Below, piece by piece: positions 1-11,640 of a stretch of 64,000 nucleotides of DNA (position 1 is the stretch's first letter; each line of letters begins with the position of its first letter). This DNA is from Diplonema papillatum (taxonomy: Eukaryota; Euglenozoa; Diplonemea; Diplonemida; Diplonemidae). The notes beneath the pieces were generated by a model that made no database searches, was not told the DNA's origin, and saw only the letters and a list, made by a program, of their open reading frames with translations. A program made the position numbers and the translations under genes. The stretch covers positions 40,832 to 104,831 of the forward strand of contig JAPJBO010000804.1 of NCBI GenBank assembly GCA_030068145.1, read 5' to 3'.

Positions 1-234
1 GATCCACCCATAGTTGGCCGCGTACTGGTATCACAAAGCCAGGCGTGCGTAGGAGTGCGTGGTCCACGCCGCGAAGTCGTTGGCGTGAGCCTCGATGGAG
101 CGTGGATGAGTGCAGATCTTGGTTGTAGTAGCGAATATTCAATGGAGAACATTGAAGGCCGAAGTGGAGAAGGTTTCCGTGTCAACAGCAATTGGACATG
201 GGTCAGTCGGTCCTAAGGCAAGGTGTAATTGCTC

Positions 235-422
235 GCCTCAAAGCTGCCACTGACGAGCTTGCTCGGACGTGCAGGATTGCCGAAAGGGAATGCGTGAACA
301 TTCCGCAACCCGGATGCAGAGATCTGAAGTGGTGACACATTGACGATCCTGTTGACCATGTCTACAGGTCCCGGATGATGCAGTCGTCTCTTTTTGAAGG
401 AACGGTTGACCCTTGAAACGCT
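235..422. repeat. Dispersed repeat, copy 1 (partner at 6565-6752)
   Basis: About 188 bases recur at 6565-6752 with only a few substitutions, and similarity stops abruptly on both sides. Neither strand gives a convincing protein. This is a recent short duplication or a fragment of a mobile element. The rest of 1-600 shows nothing else I can support. Confidence 0.8.
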
Positions 423-603
423 TCACCCAAGCAGGAATTGCAGCACGTCGGAGAAAGTCTATACTGATGGCAACGCCTTTGTTCGCAAATTAATAATGGG
501 CACAATTTCTAAGGTATTTTTGAGACGTACTACTCACATCGCTTTCTGTTCTCACGAAAACCAAGCGGCAACCCAGTACGTATTGGCTTTAAAAGAACCC
601 ATG

Positions 604-905
604 AAGGTCACCCGGAGACTCTAAAATCCCGGATTCTCAAGCAAACTATAACTCTGAAAGAAAACGAAAACAGACACCAAGCTGATTGTCCCCCGACGGA
701 AACCGTAAGTAGGGTATGTGGATAATGGCCGAAACCACCAATGACCAAAAACGAAGGTACCCACCGATTCTCTTACCCCGCGTATCCGGGGGGTTCGGAA
801 AACCTGGGGTTCTCTGTTATTAAAAGGGGACCGCATAAAAAACAGTGGTCACCCGGAGACTACAAAACCCGAAATCTCTATAAGTGAACTTGCACTCTAA
901 AAACA
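604..905. repeat. Two copies of a dispersed terminal motif
   Basis: The motif GGTCACCCGGAGACT followed by an A-rich run and 'CCCG' occurs near 606 and near 848. Each copy is followed about 30 bases later by a CTCTGAAA or CTCTAAAA block. Related copies lie near 1650, 5688, 6824, 9092, 22338 and 60310. This looks like the conserved end of a transposon family. A block at 720-780 recurs near 60637-60700. Confidence 0.6.
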
Positions 906-1253
906 GTTAGTTGACACGCGTCCGGCTGTCAATGAAAACTAACCGGTCCGGCGTACTCTAGTACTTGGGGTCCAGTATTTGACCCTGTGATTGTTACACA
1001 TCATGCGTACCCGGAATTCGACAGAGTGGAAGGAGCGTCTGAGAGTGACCCTGCGCCAGGCAGACGTCGTCTCCATTCTTTCGAGCCTCCTCCTTGTTGC
1101 AAGCTTTCTAGCCTCACGCCGCTGTTCTGTCTGCAGACACTCAGGCTCCCAGGTGTCCGTGGCTACAAGAACTCAAACACCATGCGGATAGGACCAGTGC
1201 GGTGTTGTGCACGTACTCAATCCCAAGCACGTTCTTGCACTCCCCCCGCCGCA

Positions 1254-1460
1254 TAGTGGTCAAACGATTCGCATCATCGCATATTATCGCATTTGGGATT
1301 TTGGCGCCAATTATCGCATTTTCATTCGCATTATCGCACGCTTAAAACCTGGGCAAGTACAGTGCTATGGACTGTGTGTCGCATAATATCGCCGATTATA
1401 TGCGATACTTTTGGGCGAGAATGCGATAATCCTAATCGCATGCGAATCGTTTGACCACTA
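1254..1460. mobile_element. MITE with perfect 21-bp terminal inverted repeats (copy 1)
   Basis: The element begins TAGTGGTCAAACG and ends with the exact reverse complement, giving a 21-bp perfect inverted repeat. The 207-bp body is AT-rich and full of 'ATCGCAT' words, with no coding capacity. A second copy with one mismatch in its inverted repeat lies at 32163-32362. The outermost TA may be a TA target duplication, as in Tc1/mariner-type elements; no longer flanking duplication is visible. Confidence 0.85.
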
Positions 1461-1479
1461 GGCACCCCCTCAGCCCGCA

Positions 1480-1870
1480 TTCTAGTGGGGGCGCTTCGCG
1501 TAAGCGACATGCTGCCCTCAGCTCGCAGGATTACTTCCTCGCACTCTTTCCCCTTTTGGTACTTCAACCGTAGGTGCTGCACACGGCAACCCCACGCCTA
1601 TCCTGTGCTCTGCGGAGTTTGCTTCGCAGAGTGCCACCGTAAAAACGAAGGTCAGCCGGAGACTCTAAAATCCCGGGTTCTCAAGCGAACTTCAACTCTG
1701 AAAAGATACAAGTCAGCAGTCACAATCAGGACGGCGGCCACCCTGAGCTTTTTAACCGATTGCTCAGACACGGTTATATGGGGCCTGTGGCGGATTTGCT
1801 TGTGCCTAGTGGCGCGGGGGTCCGTCCTGTGACAAGCTACGAACAGCCGTCTGACAAGCCAGACTTACAC
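1480..1870. repeat. Copy of a ~0.5 kb dispersed repeat family
   Basis: The block around 'CTCTGCGGAGTTTGCTTCG' and the block around 'GAGCTACGAACAGCC' both recur at 19740-20620. Parts recur at 3670-3880 and 5015-5215. Short translations such as 'TSYEQPPDKP' are conserved between copies, but no copy has a long ORF. Probably a degraded non-autonomous mobile element. Confidence 0.7.
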
Positions 1871-1975
1871 ATTTCCGGAATTGGGGCTTGCACTGAAAAA
1901 CGAAGTAACGGATGACCAGCATCAACTGACCAAAGGTGATGAAAATGATGGGGCGAAGCATATTCTTCGCTTAAG
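1871..1975 (+). repeat. Short duplicated block (partner 10418-10505)
   Basis: About 100 bases match 10418-10505. Both copies share the in-frame start MGLAL and the word DDQHQLT, so this may be a shared exon remnant, but neither ORF exceeds 82 codons. Beyond it, 1975-2290 shows nothing I recognise. Confidence 0.55.
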
Positions 1976-2299
1976 AAGACGTACGAAACCCAGACACGCG
2001 GACGATTGTGGACCAACTTACCAGAATTACGGACAAAACCTTGCGTGTACAGGGTATAAACCTCGTCTTTCGTGCGCTACCGTTGTTCCGGAAATGTTAC
2101 CAGTACAAATGATACTGTGTTACCAGTAAGAGAAAAGAAAGAACACGTGCACCTCCCGTGCACTTTGCCGTCTCCCGCACAGCGGCTCGAACGGCCTCTT
2201 TGGCGTTCGCTAGCGTCCCGGCGGTGAGGTTTCAACCTAATCAAAAGATGGCGAAAACGGTGGGAAAAAATTACCCCCCCCCAAAGCCTTCACGGTGCA

Positions 2300-2415
2300 G
2301 TTGTAAAGGCTTTCACTAGTAAATTTACTAGTGGTTTTACAAGTGAAAATGGTTTACAAGTGCCACTAGTAAATTTTACAAGTGCACTTGTAAAATTTAC
2401 AAGTGCTTTCAGGTG
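2300..2415. repeat. AT-rich palindromic cluster
   Basis: Overlapping inverted and direct copies of ACTAGTAAATTTACTAGT and ACAAGTG/CACTTGT words fill this stretch. It could fold into several hairpins. No coding potential is seen. Confidence 0.6.
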
Positions 2416-2905
2416 TTTTGGCACGTGTTTTGGGGTGAAACAAGAAGAAACTGTGGCAAGTGAAGCACACATTCAGAAGAACCGGCTTCTTTTTCACCTA
2501 ACTCGTCAAAATGGGGCTGGGAGAGCAGAGCAAAGTGTCAACCCAGTGCTTGAGAGCCCCGCGCGTAGGCAGACCGCGTCAATCCAGGTTTCCCCCACTC
2601 CAAGGCAAACGTGAACACTCCCCTGTGGCTCGATGCGGTGGGAACACGGGACAATAACATCGGAAGAGACGGAGCGCGAGGGAGGAGGCGTCCTTGTCCT
2701 CTCAGAGCAGAGTCGTGCACAGGTACGTCCTGGTACCAGAAATAGAGTTGCACGGCAAAAGACGCTCTGGTATCTTGCTTTTGGCCCAGGAGGTTACGAA
2801 TATCTCTGCCTGCGTGCGTCTTATGCCGGACAGGCTTGGCATCCATTTTTTGGACTGAGTCGTGGGCAACAGTGCGGTCAACTCTGAAGGGCAAATACCG
2901 TAAAG

Positions 2906-2992
2906 GGAGATATGTTGGACCGGACAAAATGGTCCAACTCACCTATTTTGGGCTCTGGTGGTCCAACTTTTGTCCGGCCAACTTTTTTCGGG
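2906..2992. mobile_element. Small inverted-repeat element, diverged
   Basis: GTTGGACCGGACAAAA near the left end is matched in inverted orientation by TTTTGTCCGGCCAAC at the right end. It is related in sequence to the better preserved element at 3498-3598. The surrounding 2500-3420 holds only short ORFs on both strands, and I support no gene there. Confidence 0.6.
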
Positions 2993-3497
2993 GGGTTCTG
3001 TGTACTTGGTGCAGTTTTGCGGCTGGCCAGCACTCGCTCCACTCCGTAGTCGCGCATGGGTCCGCCGTCAGGAGTTCCCGAACAGGCGCTGCGTAACCCG
3101 CCCAGTTCCATCCAGCAACTCGCAACGAAGCACCCTGACCATGGTCCAGCCCTTGGTCGCCATGGCCCTGTGGTGGAATCACAAGATCTTCCTTGCGTGG
3201 AAGGATGTTTGATCGCGACCGGTTGCGGTTGGTCAGTGCCGAGGGTGGACCAAGATGCGTCCACCGTCTGTCCCATTGCTTTGGTAGAGTGCAAACGCAA
3301 AAATGCAGAGTGCAAACGAGGTGGCTCGAGGTTGGCTGACAGTGAAGGAAAAAGTATGAGCCGCCAATAAACGACGATCTTGGTACGCTCAAGAAGAAAC
3401 CCAACGCAAACCCGCGCCTGACTACCCATTTGTCAAGGGATATGTTTTTACCTCATGCCCATCGACCCAACCCCGCCTAAGTGGATACGTGCCTGGG

Positions 3498-3598
3498 CGG
3501 AAATATGTTGGACTGGACAAAATGGTCCAATTGTTTTGGTCGTCCGCGGTCCAACCTTTGTGTCCGGTCCAACATATTTTCGGTCCAACATATTTCCG
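3498..3598. mobile_element. 101-bp MITE-like element with 16-bp perfect inverted ends
   Basis: CGGAAATATGTTGGAC at the left is the exact reverse complement of GTCCAACATATTTCCG at the right, with further GGTCCAA words inside. No target duplication is obvious. It belongs with 2906-2992. Confidence 0.75.
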
Positions 3599-3669
3599 GT
3601 CCAACTTTCTGCTGCAGATATACGCAACACGAGGGAGATGTGTTAAACCCCTCTCCCCGCACAAAACTC

Positions 3670-3880
3670 TGGTAGCACGGGTGGTCCTGGCTGTGACGAG
3701 CTACGAACAGCCGCCTGACAAACCAGGCTCGCACCACTGTCCTGTCTGCGGACACTCAGGTTCCGCGCTGATGACGGTCCGCCTTATGTGTCTGTGGCTT
3801 AAAGGACCGAAACACGACGCAGACGGGACCAGAGCACATACCCATTCCAAGCACGTTCTTGCAATCCCCCCGCACAAAAG
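3670..3880. repeat. Copy of the ~0.5 kb dispersed family (3' part)
   Basis: Starts at the shared 'GCACGGGTGGTCCTGGC' and runs through the GAGCTACGAACAGCC block to the CAAGCACGTTCTTGCA block. It matches 20400-20610 closely. Confidence 0.75.
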
Positions 3881-3884
3881 GAAA

Positions 3885-5010
3885 AAGTCTGGGTCCGAAG
3901 TGCGGGGATGGTGAAAGCGTTGCGCACAGAAAGTGTCCCATTCCCACCTCTGTAGTTACGTTGTTTCTCCTCCAGTATCTCCTACAATTCTGAATCTGAC
4001 TTCAGTCCGATGGTATTCCGGCTCTTGTCTGATGAAGTCGAAGTTTGGCCTGACTTCTGTCTGACCGTGTGACTTCATTGTGACTATCTCTCTCGCAGCC
4101 CTGGCTGTAGCCTCCACGCAACGTAGGACTGCGGCTTGTGAACGTAGGCCCTTAAGTGTCTATACAGCATGACAGTATCCACCGATCCTGCAATCCCCCC
4201 AAACAAGTCATTGCGTTCTTTGAAATATTGTGACGATAGTGGGAAGTCACCGGCATGCCGATGCGTTCCACACTACGCCTGCCTTTCGCTACGTGACACC
4301 GGATGGGTCACCCTCGGCGCGCTTCAGTCGTGGCGCAACCCGCGTCGGCTGCAACTGCTGCTGGTAGCTTGTGACAAGTGCGTAGTCAGATCCGGATTCG
4401 GAGTTCTCGTTCTCTCGCTTCCGGCGAGCTGCGAGTCATATTGCGTTCTAGCGAGTTGCAGCTCACTATCACTGAGTTTTTGAGCTGGCTGCTCAAACAC
4501 GGTCGTATCGTCAGGGTCTTCTCCCCGAGGCGGATGAGCCTGTGCTCTCGCACCCCTGCCCCCAAATCACGTCCGGAGCCGAAACCCAGCGACAACCGCT
4601 GGTGCATATTCTACTTCCCGCATTTCGTGCGAAAATAACAACGCCCTTCTAATCCAGAATTATAACGCTAGAATGGTACCCCCCGAAAACCGAAGGAACG
4701 AAGTACGCAATAACTCCGCAAGTGTGATGGACCTTTCTTCGGAGGGGCTCACGCACTCAAAGATCGACTTATACGCAAGAACTCCGTACAAACAACGCGG
4801 GCTAAGTAGCCTGGAACTAGTGTGATGGACCTTTCTTCGGACGGGCTCCCGCACTCAAAGTTCGACTTATACGCACGAACTATGCAGGAACTACGCAATA
4901 CAATAGGAGGTTTCGGGGGTACCATAGGAAATGTGGAAAGCAGGGGCTTATTCGAACGAACGTTAGCGGCACCGGGTGCGTGGCATGGCGACCCGCTGGC
5001 TGCAGCATGG
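3885..5010. other. No supported gene; one short tandem duplication
   Basis: No convincing coding region. A ~58-base block containing 'GTGATGGACCTTTCTTCGG' occurs at about 4724-4781 and again at about 4822-4883 with a few changes, so one ~98-bp unit is duplicated. 4380-4640 distantly resembles the ~0.5 kb family. Confidence 0.5.
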
Positions 5011-5014
5011 GGCG

Positions 5015-5215
5015 GGTTCCTGACGAGCTACGAACAGCCGCCTTGCAAACGAGACCCACACCGCTGTCCTGTCTGCACATTCCGGTTCCGTGCTGGTGAC
5101 GGCCCGCCCCATGCCCGCTTAAAACCCGAAACACGGTGCAAGATGGGACCAATGCGGGGTTCGCTCGTAACCCTTCCAAGCACGTTCTTGCAAGCTCCTT
5201 CCTGCCCTTCCCACG
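5015..5215. repeat. Copy of the ~0.5 kb dispersed family
   Basis: Carries the GAGCTACGAACAGCC block, the GTCCTGTCTGC block and the CAAGCACGTTCTTGCA block in the same order as at 3690-3870 and 20420-20610, with more divergence. Confidence 0.7.
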
Positions 5216-5219
5216 ACGC

Positions 5220-6185
5220 ACTAATAAACGAACTTTTTCCTCCAGTGTTGGCACATTGCATATCACTTGTAAAGCATCATTTCCAATTGAGTTCCAAGTG
5301 ATATTCCTGTACGACACTTTGCAAACCACTCGTAATTCCACTTATGCATATGAGACGATGCCAAAAAGGCGAGGGAAGTTTGGCAGAAAGATTCTATCAC
5401 GGTACGCAAAAGGGTGTGCGACCTGTGCACCCAACAGGGACCTCCAACCCAGAGAGAAACGGGAGGGTCTGTGCTCAGCACTCGACACTAGATCAACGAA
5501 TGCAAACTTGCACTCTGAAAATGGCAACCCCTGCTCAACATGCATGCGCGTGGGGGGCCCAAGACTAAACTCAAAGTGAATTTCTTCTTGGTGTCGGTCG
5601 CAACACTTACAAACATGGCGAGCCGTAGTTAAAAAAGTGATAAGCATACCTACTACCCTCATACTACCCGCCTCACAGCCTCAATGGTCAACCGGAGACC
5701 CTAAAACACCGAACCTCTAAATCACAATAAACGCTAGAAAAGCCTGACTTCTTCCATCGACCCGGAAACAGCCAGACAGCAGCCCGGAAAGGTCGCACCG
5801 CGTATAGCGAGCAGGAACAAAGCTTGGCCTGGAAGTGACCAGTTTGACCTCATCCTCATCATCGTTGGCTCTCCCAACGGACGACGTCATACAGTGACAC
5901 TAGCCCGTGAATAGCGCTCGCCTGCCTTCATGGCACGTGCACTTTACAGAACTCAATGCTCAGCAGAAGGCTTCCCGGGTTGATTTGGGCTTCCATTCAT
6001 ATTCGGCCTCCGAATACGGTCCCCTCGTACGCGAGAGTCTTTTTGCCAAAGCACCCGTCCCCTAGCCTCAGATGCTGGAGTTAAAGAGGGAATGCCCAAG
6101 TCACGCCCGACCAACCTAAAACGCGTGTAAAAGCACACGAATGGCGGGTGTGACACCAGCCTTTCTAACACCAGCGTCTGGCTGG
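5220..6185. other. No supported gene
   Basis: Only short overlapping ORFs on both strands. A copy of the terminal motif lies at about 5688-5740. A fragment near 5920-5975 (TGGCACGTGCACTTTAC) is related to the unit of the 83-bp satellite at 12960-13850, so the satellite unit also exists as a dispersed single copy. Confidence 0.45.
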
Positions 6186-6189
6186 ACTC

Positions 6190-6365
6190 CACCGTGTGGG
6201 TTCATAAAACGCCGGCAAAATGTGTCGCCAAACCGCCGGGACCCTGAAAGGACCCTGAAAGAACCCTGAAAGGACCTGAAAGACCCCTGTTTTCCAAAAA
6301 AAGGGGGGCCCCCAGCAGCCCAAACCCAGAAACTTACCACTTGGGTGGTCCCAAAATGCTCGGGA
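6190..6365. repeat. Dispersed repeat (partner 10685-10850)
   Basis: About 170 bases, including a short internal series of GGACCCTGAAA words, recur at 10685-10850. Both copies end at 'CTCGGGAA'. Confidence 0.8.
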
Positions 6366-6564
6366 AATTCAAAATAACTGCTCGTTTAGGCTGAAATAAT
6401 GGCTGCAGAATGCAAAAACAAGACAGAATCACCTCCCACAAGGCTATTCCTTAAGGAAAACATCAGAAAACCCAGGCGGGGCGGATGTGCCTGGCGCTCC
6501 GCTCTCGTGGCATGGGTGATGCGGGTGAAAAATACGCTGCGGCCGCGGCTGCGGCCAACGGCCC

Positions 6565-6752
6565 GCCTCAAAGCTGCCACTGACGAGCTTGCTCGGACGT
6601 GCAGGATTGCCGAAAGGGAATGCGTGAACATTCCGCAACCCGGATGCAGAGATCTGAAGTGGTGACACATTGACGATCCTGTTGACCATGTCCACAGGCC
6701 CCGGATGATGCAGTCGTCTCTTTGTGAAGGAAGGGTTGACCCTTGAAACGCT
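6565..6752. repeat. Dispersed repeat, copy 2 (partner 235-422)
   Basis: Near-identical to 235-422. Upstream sequence differs completely. A copy of the terminal motif follows at about 6824. Confidence 0.8.
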
Positions 6753-6754
6753 CC

Positions 6755-7940
6755 ACGCGGGGACAGGGTTAACTAGGATGCGCACACTAGTATTCGATGC
6801 CTTCAACGAACTTTTACGACAATGGTCACCCGGGGACTTGAAAGCCCCCGGAATCCTGAGGACGGGACTGTACGAAGATGCGTGCGGTGCTGACAAACAC
6901 GCGGCAAGGTTGTCGCAGGGGATTTTCATTTACTTGACCGCGGAAAAAGTTGAGCTGATCTTCACTAACAACCAAAAACGTCGAAAGACACCAATCTGTA
7001 CACCCATACGGACTTTCCGACAACTTCCCAGATGAACTGCAAGTGCAACCAAAATGATTGTCTAACGAAGTGCGTAGGTTCGATTCCTCGCTGACTAACA
7101 TTCTAGCGTTGGGGGATGTGCTCCCTTCTGCGACCAGTAGCTTCGAGCTTCTCTTCGGAACGTGGATGTCGTCTTTTTGTGTCCAATCTCGCCCCCTTGG
7201 CTGCGCGTGTTTTTGGGCGTTTTCGAGTGCGAAGGACAGCCCGTGCACGATCTGGCCAAGATGGAGCAAGTCAGCCTCAGCTGGGACTCACGGGTGGAGG
7301 GTTCATGAGCTGCAACAATTACCAAACGCAATGTTTCTCGGGATTCCGGCTTCCCAACCAAAGCAAAAAAAAAAAACTCGACACTTCCGCCGGTAGAGAA
7401 AACATGCCTAAAGAAATCAACTGCCTTCGGGTAGGCTAGTGTGACACTAATTGTCGTCGGGAAAAAAGAAACTCGACACGTGACGTGAAAAATGTGTAGT
7501 ACCGGTAGTATTTGTCGCATCAGACGAAAGAATCGTTTTCGACTTCTTTGCGCGGCCAACTCTTGTCCCTCTGGGTTCAAAAAGAATGTGCAGTAAAAGT
7601 ACGAAGGCTCTGGTAAAAAATCCCAAGAAACCCCCCAGAAAAAGCGAACTTGCACTCTAAAAAGCCCCGGATTAGGGGAAACCGCTAGTTCCGCCGCACA
7701 ACTTTCTGTCGACACGTGCTCCGACATGCTCTCCACCACCTTTACTAGTGTCAGCGTTGCGAACACAGCATCCTCCAATTGGCAAGATTCTGCCGAGAGT
7801 CTGTCGGTAAGCTGCCCCTAGCTGTCAGCGAACGTTCGCTCTAAGACCGAGAACGTTTGCCGAAGTTTGGGACGTACACCAATGAACGGGCCCTCATCAG
7901 CAACAATAGAGCAACAACGAGGGGAAAATAAATCAGGGGA
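6755..7940. other. No supported gene
   Basis: The longest ORF is on the minus strand (7095-7778). It has no domain I recognise and mixed, low-complexity composition, so I do not call it. Two short fragments resemble terminal motifs of the dispersed families. Confidence 0.4.
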
Positions 7941-7945
7941 TTAGC

Positions 7946-8205
7946 TTCTATATCCACATTTTGGACTGTCTGTCCAAATTTGGAAGAGCCGGCGGGGGAA
8001 AAGAAGAAGGAAAAAATGGACCTACACCATCACCCAGGCCCCCGGCAGAGGTGGCCAATGTGCAATCCGAGGCGCTCAGGGTCCAGCATTGTCGTGACGA
8101 TACGTCGCCGTGCTGTGTTGAGCCTATTCCCGAGTGAGGACGCAAAAAGCCGTCAGCGGTCCAAATTTTGGAAAATGGGCCGGAGACCAAGCTAATGCCC
8201 TGAAA
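7946..8205. repeat. Dispersed repeat (partner 10850-11310)
   Basis: Matches 10850-11310 in two blocks: a TTGGACTGTC..GTCCAAAT palindrome at the left, and a ~180-bp block ending 'GCTAATGCCCTG'. The partner carries an extra ~130 bp between the blocks. Confidence 0.8.
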
Positions 8206-8299
8206 AAATAGGAAAAGGGGAAAAAAAAAAGGTGGCGAGGCAAAAAAAAAAAAAAGGCAAAAAAGAAGAAAATGTGTTCTTCGTCCTCCTCTGTCCATG

Positions 8300-8460
8300 A
8301 GTTTCTTTCGTTCGCAATATCCCAGATTCGATTCTGGAAAACTCGTCTCTCCTGGCAGACAGGGTGCAGTTGCGGCAGTCGCAATCCAAACTGCTCTCGA
8401 GATTCGGGAAGATTCCCCCCCCCCCACAGATCCCAGATTCGATTCTGGAAGAACCCACGC
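8300..8460. repeat. Duplicated short palindrome in an A/G- and C-rich tract
   Basis: The near-palindrome CCCAGATTCGATTCTGG occurs at about 8320 and again at about 8434, separated by a C-rich run. Long A tracts precede it at 8217-8270. Confidence 0.55.
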
Positions 8461-8515
8461 ACATGCGCAGAAGACAGGGGTTGTGGAGGTTGCCGGTCTT
8501 TCCTCCGAAAGAACC

Positions 8516-8640
8516 GGAGGGATTCCCAAGTGCTGTAACTACCGAACCACGTGTTGAACGGACGTGAGGTCATGCGGGTCTACCCAACACGACAAATCAT
8601 ACAAAAACAACAGGTCAAAAGTCCTGAGTGAGACAGCAAC
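8516..8640. repeat. Dispersed repeat (partner 16048-16170)
   Basis: About 120 bases including GAACGGACGTGAGGTCATGC recur at 16048-16170, immediately upstream of formin gene fragments. No coding potential. Confidence 0.8.
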
Positions 8641-8644
8641 ACAC

Positions 8645-9380
8645 GGTGGTGTAAGCGAAGCAGCTTTCAAAACAGCAAAATAGGAGTTTCAAGCGCAGTT
8701 TCACTCCCAAGATACTCTGCTTGGGCGTGAGAAACAAGATTCTTCTCGCTTGAAACGGGTTGGCATTGCGGACGTGAAGAAACGTCTGCAAAGCTCGGAA
8801 GCGAAGCTGCAGAAGTGTGTGCGCATCTGAACTGATCGCAGTGGGGCAGTAAACCCAACATTATTTGCACGTGCGGGAACGAAACTGTAGTAGTATGCAC
8901 ACATGTATACTGTTCACACGTAGATTGTGACTTTCGGGCAGAAAGAAACCCCGGAAATGACTGGACACACAACAGGAAATGAGCGCGCGCTCTAGATTGA
9001 GTTGAATATTCGGCAGCCGGCAACGAAGACACGCACACACGCACCACCACAAGATGCGGTACGCATGCCAGAAAACGATACCTTTCGACGATGGTCACCC
9101 GGGGACCTAAACCCCGGGATCCTAGCTACTCTTTCACTCTGAAAACCGAACCTCTAAACCACAATAAACGCTGAAAAACAGCAAGTCGTGCCCGCTCACT
9201 AATCTATCAACCCCTTTCCCCCCTCGGGTGTCGTAACCAGAAGCTATTAACCCGCCCGAGGGAGGGTTCGTCGGGCAAAAGAAAAAGGGACAGACTCGCG
9301 TAGTGGGGGGGCGGGGCGAACAGTCGTCCCACCACTGCGTCCGTTCTAACGACTGCGATCACTTTCGCTGGGAAAAGAAG
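8645..9380. other. No supported gene; one terminal-motif copy
   Basis: A terminal-motif copy (GGTCACCCGGGGACC) starts at 9092 and is followed by 'CTCTAAACCACAATAAACGCT', which is shared with about 5720. Otherwise only short ORFs. Confidence 0.4.
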
Positions 9381-9382
9381 AA

Positions 9383-10060
9383 GGGGGGGGGGGGCAGCGC
9401 TCTTGTTAAGGATCAGCCACTTTGGCCGGATGGCCGGATAAACCAGACTTGGAGGCTGGGTGGTCAAATTCTCTAAGGTGAAATGGTCAAAATTCCCTGC
9501 CAAAAGTGGGCCCACAAAATTTTTCCAAAGTGTGGTATTTGGGGCAAAAAAAAAATTTTTTTTTTCTGACCGCCCACCGTGGTGACCACCTTAGAGTGTG
9601 ACAGGTAGCGTCTCCCCCCTCCACAGTGAAAATAGCCTGAGGGGGGGGGGGGGGGGGCAGCGCTCTTGTTAAGGATCAGCCACTTTGGCCGGATGGCCGG
9701 ATAAACCAGACCCCCCCCTCTACAGTGCAGTTGCCTTGGAGGCTGGGTGGTCAAATTCTCTAAGGTGAAATGGTCAAAATTCCCTGCCAAAAGTGGGCCC
9801 ACAAAAATTTTCCAAAGTGTGGTATTTGGGGTATTTGGGGCAAAAAAAAATTTTTTTTTTCTGACCGCCCACCGTGGTGACCACCTTAGAGTGTGACAGG
9901 TAGCGTCTCCCCCCTCCACAGTGAAAATAGCCTGAGGGGGGGGGTCAGCCGGCTGATGGATGGATGGATGGTTCTTAACAAGATGCCTGGGGGGGGGGGG
10001 AGGGGGGGGGGGTCAGCCGGCTGATGGATGGATGGATGGTTCTTAACAAGATGCCTGGGG
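9383..10060. repeat. G-tract-anchored tandem duplications
   Basis: A ~260-bp unit that begins with a run of G and contains GGCCGGATGGCCGG occurs at about 9383-9640 and about 9644-9940. A second, shorter unit with three GGAT words (TGATGGATGGATGGATGG) occurs at 9944 and 10011. An end motif, GGTGGTCAAATTCTCTAAGG, appears in both large units and in inverted orientation at 35214-35253. The G runs may be unreliable in length. Confidence 0.75.
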
Positions 10061-10417
10061 GGGGAAGGAGGTCTGCATTTTGACACACTACCTGTTACAG
10101 CAAGTGAAAAGAAAATGAAGATTCTTTTATTATCGATTAGTCAACCTCTACAACCGCCCAGGAACTCCTTCGAAAAGAAGACTTGTACTCACGTACAAAG
10201 AGGATCCACCCCATCGCAGTTGAATGGTCCAGACCAGCGCACTCGCCAACGTGTGGTGTTGACCCCGATAATAAAAGAGCAAAATATCGAAATACACCAA
10301 TCGCCCGTAGCGCCCATGCGGGTTCGCAGGAAACCAGGGTTTTTTTTTTGATTCTAGGGGGGTCCGGCAAAAAAAAGGTTTTCCGGGTTTTGCAGCTCTC
10401 AAGAACATTTCCGGAGA

Positions 10418-10505
10418 TGGGGCTTGCACTGATAAACGAAGCAACGGACGATCAGCATCAACTGACCGACGGTGATGAAAATGATAAGGCAAAAGTATTC
10501 TTCTA
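10418..10505 (+). repeat. Short duplicated block (partner 1871-1975)
   Basis: Shares MGLAL and DDQHQLT in frame with the earlier copy. 10060-10418 shows no gene I can support. Confidence 0.55.
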
Positions 10506-10684
10506 AAGGGCTGTCGCTTCAGAAACTTTGGCCCACATCAAGGCTTCTAACATTTAGTCGCTTCAGAAAAGTTAGCCCACATCAGTTTTGACGTGGGTCA
10601 ACTTTATATTTAAAAAAAGAATAGCAGGCACCCCCACGGAACCGTCGTCCCTCCCAGGCAATTCCAGAGTTTGACTAACACCGG

Positions 10685-10850
10685 TGTGGGTTCATAAAAC
10701 ACCTGCAGAATGTGTCGCCAAACTGCCGGGACCCTGAAAGGACCGTGAAAGGACCCTGAAAGACCCCTGTTTTTCGGAAAAAAGAGGGGCCCCCAGCAGC
10801 CCAAAACTAGAAACCTACCACTTGGGTGGTCCTAAAATGCTCGGGAAGGG
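10685..10850. repeat. Dispersed repeat (partner 6190-6365)
   Basis: Same block as 6190-6365, here directly abutting the next repeat at 10850. Confidence 0.8.
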
Positions 10851-11310
10851 GATTATCTTCTACATCCACATTTGGACTGTCAGTCCAAATGTGGAAAGGC
10901 CGGCGGGGAAAAAGGAGAATAGTTGAGTTGCAGCTCTTGACAAAGATAGATGGAAAAAAGGTGTTTCTATTCTTCGCTTTTTCTCACGAACGGGGGGGTC
11001 GATCCTGCTTTTGGCTTTGTAGGTTCTCCCGACTCCCCAATTCGTGGTCAGCACAAACTCAAGAGGTCTAGTCAACTATTCCCTGCAGTATTGGCATACT
11101 TTCAAGAAGAAAATGGCGGTTAACCACTACCCAGGCCCCGGCAGAGGTGGCCAGTGTGCAATCCGAGGGCCTCTCAGGATCCAGCATTGTCGTGAAGATA
11201 CGTCGCGTCGTGCTGTGTTGAGCCCGTTCCTGCGTGAGGACGCAAAAAGCCGTTGTCGGTCCAAATTTGGAAAATGGGCCGGAGACCAAGCTAATGCCCT
11301 GCTAGCACTG
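10850..11310. repeat. Dispersed repeat (partner 7946-8205)
   Basis: Longer copy of the 7946-8205 element, carrying an internal stretch (about 10920-11100) that is absent from the other copy. Confidence 0.8.
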
Positions 11311-11554
11311 AAAACAACAACCTTCGCCCAGTGAATAGAGCCGGACCCCTCAAAACCGAAAACCCAGAATCCCAACACAAACCCTGGGCTGAACGTTCAT
11401 CGTAGTCAAGCACAATATAACGACACAACTAAAAAAAGTGCACGAATGTTCCTTTTGCAAGGCAAACAAACAAAAAGAGGTCGCCCGACGACGCGAAGCT
11501 TGCTCGTCTTTCGGGGGGCGACGGCAGCACAAGACAAAAATGCATTTTAAGTAC

Positions 11555-11640
11555 GTGGTTGTAGTGAGGCGACCGGAAACTCCTCGGAGAGATGGTCCCT
11601 GCACTCCAACTCGTCTCTCTCTCTCTCTGCATTTTTCTCC
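11555..11640. repeat. Copy of the 'GAGAGATGGTCCCTGCACTC' family with a CT tail
   Basis: GGCGACCGGAAACTCCTCGG is followed by GAGAGATGGTCCCTGCACTC and a short CT run. The same order is seen at 16780-16845 and at 42365-42497, where the CT run is long. 22683-22710 keeps only the first part. Confidence 0.75.

Noticed and set aside
7055-7095. B-box-like GGTTCGATTCC suggesting a tRNA gene
   Set aside because: The possible A box lies only about 15 bases away and no stems can be formed.
7095-7778. 227-codon minus-strand ORF
   Set aside because: Mixed low-complexity hydrophobic sequence without a domain, in a region of dispersed repeats.
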